Of a DNA stretch of 64,000 nucleotides, positions 57,011 to 64,000 are shown in pieces (within the stretch, counting starts at the first letter, position 1; each line of letters opens with the position of its first letter). The stretch spans positions 58,675 through 122,674 of the forward strand of contig NW_025939063.1 in the NCBI RefSeq assembly GCF_000764305.2. The letters are read 5' to 3'. The translations under genes and the position numbers were made by a program. The stretch comes from Hyalella azteca (taxonomy: Eukaryota > Arthropoda > Malacostraca > Amphipoda > Hyalellidae). The notes under the pieces were generated by a model that saw nothing but the letters and a program-made list of their open reading frames with translations, did no database searches and had not been told where the DNA came from.

Positions 57011-57729
57011 TTTCGGTATGCAAATGATGTTAGTGGGCAACGTATTTTATACGATCAATATTGAGAAAAGCCATTATACTCAGAAGTCCATGGAAACTGC
57101 AACTGGCTCCAATTTTCAAGTACAAAATCATTTTGGCCATATCTCTCACACCTCTGTCCAGAAGCTTGACATAAGGCATCGCCAAGACTAAGGGGCAGGT
57201 GCGCAGCGAAAGGATTGTAGAAGAGATGGCAAGAGGGGTAACCTGCGCCGCACGGACGTCATCGAAATAAAGATAAATAGAGTACGGAGAGTACTTTTTA
57301 ATACAAAGCAAATCTCATTACACCAGAGCACCAATGTAAAGGTAATACCAAAGAGGCACTGAAACAAAGAGAATTAAACACCGTCATTAAGATGTCGGTG
57401 ATTAAGTATGTCTTCAATCTTTCACTGGGGGGACAGTAACCTGAGAGAGCTCTTTGTCAATTGCGAACGGCAAAAACCCCGAGACCTCCAAACGAAGGCT
57501 TTCATTTTCTAGTATAACTTCTTTTACCTGGAATCTCAAGTCAAAAGTTTTGTCATTTCTTAGCAAATTATTTTTTAACATAAGATTTGTCTCATGTGAT
57601 ACATGAATTAATATCTTTTTAATGAATAGTTAGTTAGTTAGTTTAGTGGCCAAATGTTTACTAGCGCTTCAGCTATTAAGCTATCTCGCACCGAAAGTCA
57701 AGATGAACATCACCATTGAGGTGGAAGGT

Positions 57730-57769
57730 NATTTAATTACAACTGTTATCACTCTGTCTCTTATACACA
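57730..57769. other. gap (N) followed by a Tn5 mosaic-end-like sequence
   Basis: N at 57730. CTGTCTCTTATACACA at 57754-57769 equals the first 16 bases of the Tn5/Nextera mosaic end, 24 bp after the gap. Together these suggest residual library adapter in the assembly, not genomic sequence. Confidence 0.7.
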
Positions 57770-57774
57770 CCCTT

Positions 57775-59060
57775 CACCCCCTTCCTCTCCCTGCCTCCTC
57801 AAAGCTTGAACCGTTACCGCCGCCCGCCGGCATATTTGACGTAGGCCGCGGTAGAGGTGCGGCCAGTTGCCTGCCGCAGCTTTTGCCTGCCGCAGAAGAT
57901 TGTATACTCATGCACGCGTTGAAGAACTAATGATAGAGCTAAAAACCAGAACGTTTTGTGTGCACTGAAGTTTGATTCGTGAAACTTTGTTGTTCAACAA
58001 CAATATTGATCATTTTGAGGCTGAATTAATGCTCTGTTGAGTTTGCTGATGATTGCGTCGATATTGGCAAGCTCTTCTCGCCGCAAGTTTGTTCTAATAT
58101 AAAAGCTACCGGTACATTGCTTCCAGCAAATTACGATGAAACAACGTTAATTAAGATAATTTTTTGTTGGTAAAAAGTTAAGTAATAGTTATTTCAATGT
58201 TAGGTGCCTGGTGGAGTTGTTTTTTTGGCGTGGTCTATTAGGCCAAAACCGACCTAAAAGAGGAATTTTACGGCTAGCTGAAGCTTTGCCCGCAACTCAC
58301 TGATTCAGATTAGGTAAGCTTTACCACTCTTCCGGCCCGCGGAATCGAGATTTCCTGTGGAGCAAATCATGACTTTGACTTACTATATATCAAGCTTATA
58401 TCTTCAAATTTTTAAGTATTTCATTTCATCCAACATACGCGATTTTTTACTCCGTGGTTTAAAGGAATGCAATAAATGGTGGCATCGTCATTTGCATTTT
58501 TGCAGTTGAGAGTGTTTCAAACACTCAAGAAGAGAGTTTTCGGGTCGAGAAATTTCGTTTACTCAGCAAGCAATATTTCTGAAACTTCATACACACAAGT
58601 CAAATACTAATACGAGGAAATTTTGCCTGTATGCATTTTTGATAAAACGAGAAAAAACGTGAACTGTGAAACAAGAAAAATTGTGAGTTTTGAACATTTT
58701 TCAAATTCATATAGTTTCATAGCTGAAGTTTTGAAAAAGTAGTATTATGTGCGTAAAGAAAATGCCAATCGACTCCCGAGATTTTATTTAAATTTTGTAT
58801 TTATTTTTTCTGCCTTCCCCACAAAATCCCAACGTTATAATTTTACTTATAAAAGACAAACGTAAAATAGTTTCCGGAATCAAATAATATTTGTATAAAT
58901 GATACCCTCATTAAGTATTGCAAAAATAAATGAACATATATAAATAATATTTAGGAATATTGAATAAATATATAGAAATAAATATTGCAAAAATGCATAA
59001 AATAACCCGTACCTAAAAATGCATAAAATAACCAGTAAGCCTTCTTTTTGCACGCTATTT
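57775..59060. other. no gene seen
   Basis: AT-rich sequence between the gap and the retroelement. An open frame crossing the gap (57646-57930) is broken by the N and adapter-like sequence and cannot be trusted. Confidence 0.5.
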
Positions 59061-59069
59061 CGAAATGCA

Positions 59070-61990
59070 GTAACACAAACGACGGTATTTCTGACCTGAA
59101 AGTAGACCAACGAAAGATATCCTCTGCTGAGGGCAAGGCTAGCGTTCTTAATATATGGCATGGCAGTATGTTCAAAGATGAGGACTTGAACTGCATTACA
59201 ACTATTGAGGAGAACAGAGTCGGCTGGAAGAAAACAAATAATGAAATACACGAAGAAGAGGTTCTTAAGCGCCTGGTCGCTCTAAATCTCAACAATCCAA
59301 CTCATCTGGACCAGACGGCTTTCACGCTAGATTGCTCAAAGAATAAGCAACCGAGCAACGAAGGAACTTTGCCGTCCGATTGGAAAGAAGCTTAAGTATA
59401 AGTAGCACCATTGTTCAAAAAAGGTGACAAAAGTAGCCCCGGTAACTATCGCCCTGTCAGTCTGACAAGTGTTGTTTGTAAGGTAATGGAATTTGATGTG
59501 AGGGATAGGATTAATTATCGATCACATCAGCGTTGCCAGATGGTATATTTCTATACCAGATTTCTATACCAGATTGTCTGGTATGAATATTTTAGATCTG
59601 GTATATATGCCTAAATCTGGTATTTTTCTGGTATTTTCTGACTTATGCAAATTTACTGCTTAAGTTCCACCTCTGAAGTTTGAACTTCCTCCAGCGTAGG
59701 CGTGGATTACATAGATTACCTACAGAGCGACGCGACTAGAGGTTTCCCGCCATTTTTGGAACCGCAAGCTTACCGCTTGATGAAATAACCCCAATCTAAT
59801 AGTTAACATTTAACGAAAGTGCTTAGGGCAATATAAGAACTAGAGTGATGATCCTTGATTGATTATTGATCGGTGATGATATGGCCTAGGTCCTAGGATG
59901 AGTGAGGTTGTCGAACCGATTTCTGCGACGCAAGCTCCACCATTTTTGTTTGGTGGTTATAATTCTAAAGTGCCATTTATTGGAGTATCACTTGAATTAT
60001 GGGGTGCCATTCATTATTTCACTGATCTTGAAAATCATCATGCATTCGTGGAGCGAGTGTTTTCACAAGTCATCTATGTGGTAAACATGCAACGAAATAA
60101 AATTTCAACTAAGGTACTGGAGTCCACTATTCGGACCAAAAGATATCTGCTCAGCCGCAACAAGTAATCACATCCGAAATGATAGGTAAATGCAATTCAA
60201 GCATGTACGAAAATAAGCAAAAGGAAGATGAAAGATGATCTGTTTCAGTGGCTTGCTCATGTTGAACGATGGGAAGAAGTGCCACACTATAATGAAAAAA
60301 AGGAAAAAGTGTCAATGTACTCAAACACAGGAAAAGAAAAGTGTCAAAATGTTCCAAACAGAGGGAAAAATGATAACGTGTTCACTTTGGCTACTTATCG
60401 TCAAGCCAGCTAAATGCACAGTACATAAGATATATTTTTTTTTCTAACCAACGTTCCTGACAAATAGTTTCATTAAAGTTGAAGGTATTAGCCTGTTTTT
60501 GATCAATAGAATTTATGGTATTTTGAGCAAGGCAATCTGGTATTCTCGACCAAGAAAAAAATCTGGCAACACCGGATCACATGACTGTTCACAATCTCCT
60601 ATCAGACTGTTAACATGGCTTCATTGCCGGTAGATCCTGCTCCATTAACATACTGTCTACATGGAACGATTGGACTCGCCTGCTGGAAGAAAGGGAGCCA
60701 GTGAATGCAGTGCATCTCGATTTTGTCAGAGCATTTGACAGTGTTCCTCGTGAGTCATGAGCGGCTGTTACGTAAAGTGAAGTCTTTGGGAATTGAGGGA
60801 AACGTACTCCAATGGATGGGAGATTTTCTGGTAGGTAGACGACAACGTGTCAGTATTAACGGAATCGTGTCAGACTGGGCATTAGTGTGCACTGGCGTGC
60901 CACAAGGAAGCGTCTTTGGGCCTGTTTTGTTCGCTGCTTTTATAAACGATCTGCCAGAAGTAATGTCAAGCGCGTGCTCCATGACGTCACAAAAGTTTAT
61001 AATACAGTGAAGGATGCGTCAAATGAAGTGCAATTGCAAGATGATCTTGACAGTTTAGATAACTGGGCTGATACGTGGCAGCTACGTTTCAACGCTGAAT
61101 AGTATAAAGTCCTTACAGTATTAGAAGACATGGTTGCAACGAGAGAGTAATGATCGAAACGTCTAGTGAGGAAAAAGATTTGGGAGTTTATGTCGACAAG
61201 GAACTGAAAATTTTTAAGCATATTGAAACGCAAGTTAATTAATCCAACAAAATATTGGACTAATCAGACGCTCATACGAGTTCCTAGATGCAGGAGCGTT
61301 GAAGCTGTTTGTTGCCGCGTGCAACCGAACCTAGAGTTTGGAAACGCCGTGTGGTCACCGAAACTTTAAAAGGACAAGAATTTAGTAGAGCGTGTTCAAA
61401 GTCCAGCTACAAGGATAATTCATTTTTCGATAATTTAAAGGTCAATGATAGTTTTAAGCGCAAGTCCTATGAAGAAAGATTAAGGGTTAATAAGCTTCCA
61501 AGCCTCTGTTATCGACATCTGCGTGGGGACCTCATTGATGTATACAAGTATTCACGTCGTTTATACAAGGTCCCAAAAGGATTACTAGAATTTGAAACAA
61601 GAACCAACACCAGGGGCCATGGCTATAAACTGAAAAAAACTGCGTTGAAACTCATCCACGCGACAACATTTTTTCTTGCTTCGAGTCACTGATATGTGGA
61701 ACAGCCTCCTCGATTACATCGTTGACGATCCGGGCATAAACGCGTTCAAAAACAGACTATATAAAGCTATGGAAATATATATGTTCAGACTTGAAGTGCC
61801 TTTCACCATATCGAACCCGGTGGAAGTCTAGTAGCTATTTCAAACTATCGTCTGTCTTGAGAAGTTCCGGTCGAAGGACCTGTTTTTAGATCTCCTACGG
61901 ACAATTCACGCAAAGTACACGAATCGGCGATAGGCTACATTAGGCCTATTCCTTATCGCCGACCTCACTATGCTATGCTATGCGATGATA
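59070..61990 (+). mobile_element. CR1-like non-LTR retrotransposon, dead, carrying a hAT insertion
   Basis: Plus-strand reverse transcriptase fragments in order: GISDLKVDQRKISSAEGKAS; EGTLPSDWKEA; LFKKGDKSSPGNYRPVSLTS (59410-59470); then, after the inserted hAT, FDSVP..., [40 protein letters not shown] (60900-60960), [40 protein letters not shown] and FETRTNTRGHGYKLKK. The FADD catalytic box expected before TKVYNT is missing through a small deletion that shifts frame, and several other frameshifts exist. The 3' end carries ATCGAACCCGGTGGAAG and a CTATG repeat near 61970. Confidence 0.88.
59528..60574 (+). mobile_element. 1047-bp hAT element with 8-bp target duplication
   Basis: Termini CAGCGTTGCCAGA and TCTGGCAACACCG are imperfect inverted repeats of the hAT type, and GATCACAT flanks both sides (59520-59527 and 60575-60582), a perfect 8-bp target duplication as expected for hAT. 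Removing it rejoins the reverse transcriptase frame around RDRI. A frame at 59898-60167 ends in AFVERVFSQVIYVVNMQRNK then ISTKVLESTIRTKRYLL, matching the hAT C-terminal dimerisation motif. The rest of the transposase is gone, so it is non-autonomous. Confidence 0.88.
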
Positions 61991-61994
61991 TGTA

Positions 61995-64000
61995 TATTTA
62001 TGTTCGTTGCTGTTGTAGATTCCGAATGGAAGGAGTTTATAACTTTATAGGCTGAAATTTTTAATTTACTGGGGAGCCACACAATAACAAACGACTCAAA
62101 AATAAGATTAAGTTTAAAAAATTACTCATCATTGCTTCCCCTGCTTTTTCAGTGCTTATTACTCGTATTGAGGGTAACATTGACTTATGTTGCCCATTTT
62201 TGCATTACCAATAATCTACAACATATAATTTATCGGCATACTTGTACCTATTGTTAGAAAAAGTGCCTTTTTACATGTTTGAAACTGCCTTGCGTACAAG
62301 CTGAGGCACTCGCAAGAAAAAAGTTAGCTGCATTGGGAAGGCATGCTCCACAATTAAAAATTGAGCTCAGAAAACCAAAAAAGTAATATTCTTAGCTCAC
62401 ACTCTTTCCCTGAAGCTGAATCAAACTTAAAAAATCTGTTCATTTATGGTAGTGCGATTTTATAGAAGTAGTCTATAACTATAACCAGGCTGATTTCCCA
62501 TTTAAAACCAAAAGTTTTTATTGACAGCTTCCTTACTGGTCGAAAAAGTTCGATATGTACGGCCCAAATAAAAATTTAATTTACGCATCGATGAATATCG
62601 GTGGCTATAGGTGGAAATTATAGGTGGAGCACCGATGGCGTGTCCGGTCTATGATCCACCTAAAACTTGCCGATGGCCACCATACCCTAAAAACTCTTCT
62701 TCCACAAATAACTACCCATTAGCGGCGGTTTCGAATCGATGAGCCATCGATGGCCACTTCTCGGAATACATTTTTTAAAATGCGCCCGGTAGCACCTAGC
62801 CTTGATTATAGTTATCGGTTGCCATATTAATGTCACATTTCTCCCGAGCATGAATATTTATATTAACGTATACATATGAAGGGAATATTATGTTCATATC
62901 GTTGATGATAGGAACTAATCAAGGCTTCATATTCAAATGGCCGAGATTTAGATGCATCATCTATGTAATGAAATTCGTATTGCATTCAGGTTTTACCGTA
63001 AAAAGTCTATATATACACAGGAGAAATATGCATTCATTACAGAAACGATAATTCGTAATCTAGACTAGGTGTTACCGGGAGCGTAACTAAACTGAGTTTA
63101 CGATGATTATTTTATCATAATCTAGCATAACAGTTTCAAAAAATGTCAAGCCCACAGTAAAAACGGTCTACACGTCAACATGATGGGAAGTCTCAGCCTT
63201 GGGAAAGTCAACAAAAATGAAAGGTAATGTAATTTTAGGAATTAAAGAAGTCAACCAAAATGTGCTTTATTGAATAGGCTACCGAAAACGATCTACAATA
63301 TGTACGGAATTGCGAATATACTTTTGGTATACAAGTAGGTGCATATTATGAAGAAAAAAATTTGTCATACCGGCCGTCGCACACTACGAGAAATTAATTC
63401 TTATAACGGTGATTTTATTAACAAAAGAAAATCAGAATTTGATTGCTGACGAAAATGTATCCGTTTTGTTACCTCGCGAGTGAATACATCGCTTAGAACT
63501 GACTACAATCTGAGGACACAAATACAGTATATGGTGGCATTAAAAAATGATCTGATATCCAATACATTCAAAACGACAGTAGCAACTTTTTCAAAACCTT
63601 CATCGCACCAACCCTTTATTGATGAGAGCGTATTCTTTTTCCTAACTTCTTATAATTGAATAAGCAGATACCCTTCCTAAAACTGCCGATGCTTCGTATT
63701 CCTTGTCTGAGCATCTCGAAATGGGCAATAAAACAGCATCTAGATTGTTAGGTATCCTCTTATATCAAATTCATTAGAATACACTCATAATTTTTACCTA
63801 TAAAATTCATTTTAACATCTACTCACTCGAAAATGAAATTTTTTCGACCTTCATCATGTACGTTTTCGTCACTTGGTACAAAACCTACATTGTGCACAAG
63901 CACTGCCAAACGTGATGACTGCGACTGACCAGCAGGGAGCGCATCCAAAGCAGCGACTTGAATACGGGCCGGAGCGACTGCAGGCTCGCTTGCTTGACGA
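61995..64000. other. no gene seen
   Basis: AT-rich sequence with no convincing exon. The patch 62590-62770 has several inverted copies of GATGGCCAC and TAGGTGGA-type words, weakly palindromic. Confidence 0.5.

Noticed and set aside
57646..57930. Plus-strand frame beginning MAKCLLALQLLSYLAPK
   Set aside because: It crosses an N gap and runs into a Tn5 mosaic-end-like sequence, so the translation beyond the gap is not genomic with any certainty.

Overview
The window is eukaryotic nuclear DNA: short exons with GT-AG introns, AATAAA signals, TATA/initiator-like promoters and a dense mix of non-LTR, Tc1, hAT, SINE-like, foldback and tandem repeats in an AT-rich background. Gene content and retroelement type suggest an arthropod, perhaps a crustacean. 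No single gene proves this, so the placement is an inference. The assembly has single-N gaps at 448, 55688 and 57730.

Four multi-exon protein genes can be assembled by hand with consistent splice phases. (1) Plus strand, about 3.27-18.03 kb: a secreted astacin zinc metalloprotease (signal peptide, short prodomain, catalytic domain, EGF-like and CUB domains, about 397 aa). The exon carrying the zinc-binding helix is present twice, inside a 1.4-kb tandem duplication. (2) Minus strand, 25.63-20.09 kb: a CREC-type protein with six EF-hands, a signal peptide and a C-terminal RDEL, about 328 aa, predicted in the ER lumen. It runs tail to tail with the astacin gene. (3) Minus strand, 36.76-30.68 kb: an NADPH-dependent aldo-keto reductase, about 317 aa. 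The exon with catalytic Asp and Tyr is duplicated in full, and exons 3 and 7 also have partial copies. (4) Minus strand, 54.54-42.14 kb: a secreted 369-aa protein of unknown function with a degenerate PAN/apple-like region and a C-terminal CUB-like domain.

Between the genes (0-3.2, 18-20, 25.6-30.6, 36.8-42.1 and 54.5-64 kb) I found mostly transposon remnants. These include a CR1-like non-LTR family at 29 kb and 59-62 kb with solo 3' tails at 26.7 and 47.1 kb, a 1047-bp hAT element inserted in the 59-62 kb copy with an 8-bp target duplication, a rearranged Tc1 element between the two astacin duplicates, two long palindromic elements at 45.6 and 49.2 kb, a tRNA-derived SINE at 55.2-55.5 kb, and many minisatellites.

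The recurring theme is duplication at exons and splice sites. Two genes carry tandemly duplicated active-site exons. Three genes have short tandem repeats that include a splice site: astacin exon 6 donor, EF-hand exon 2 donor, and PAN/CUB exon 4 acceptor. The genes share no obvious pathway. All exon boundaries were read by eye and may be off by a base or so.
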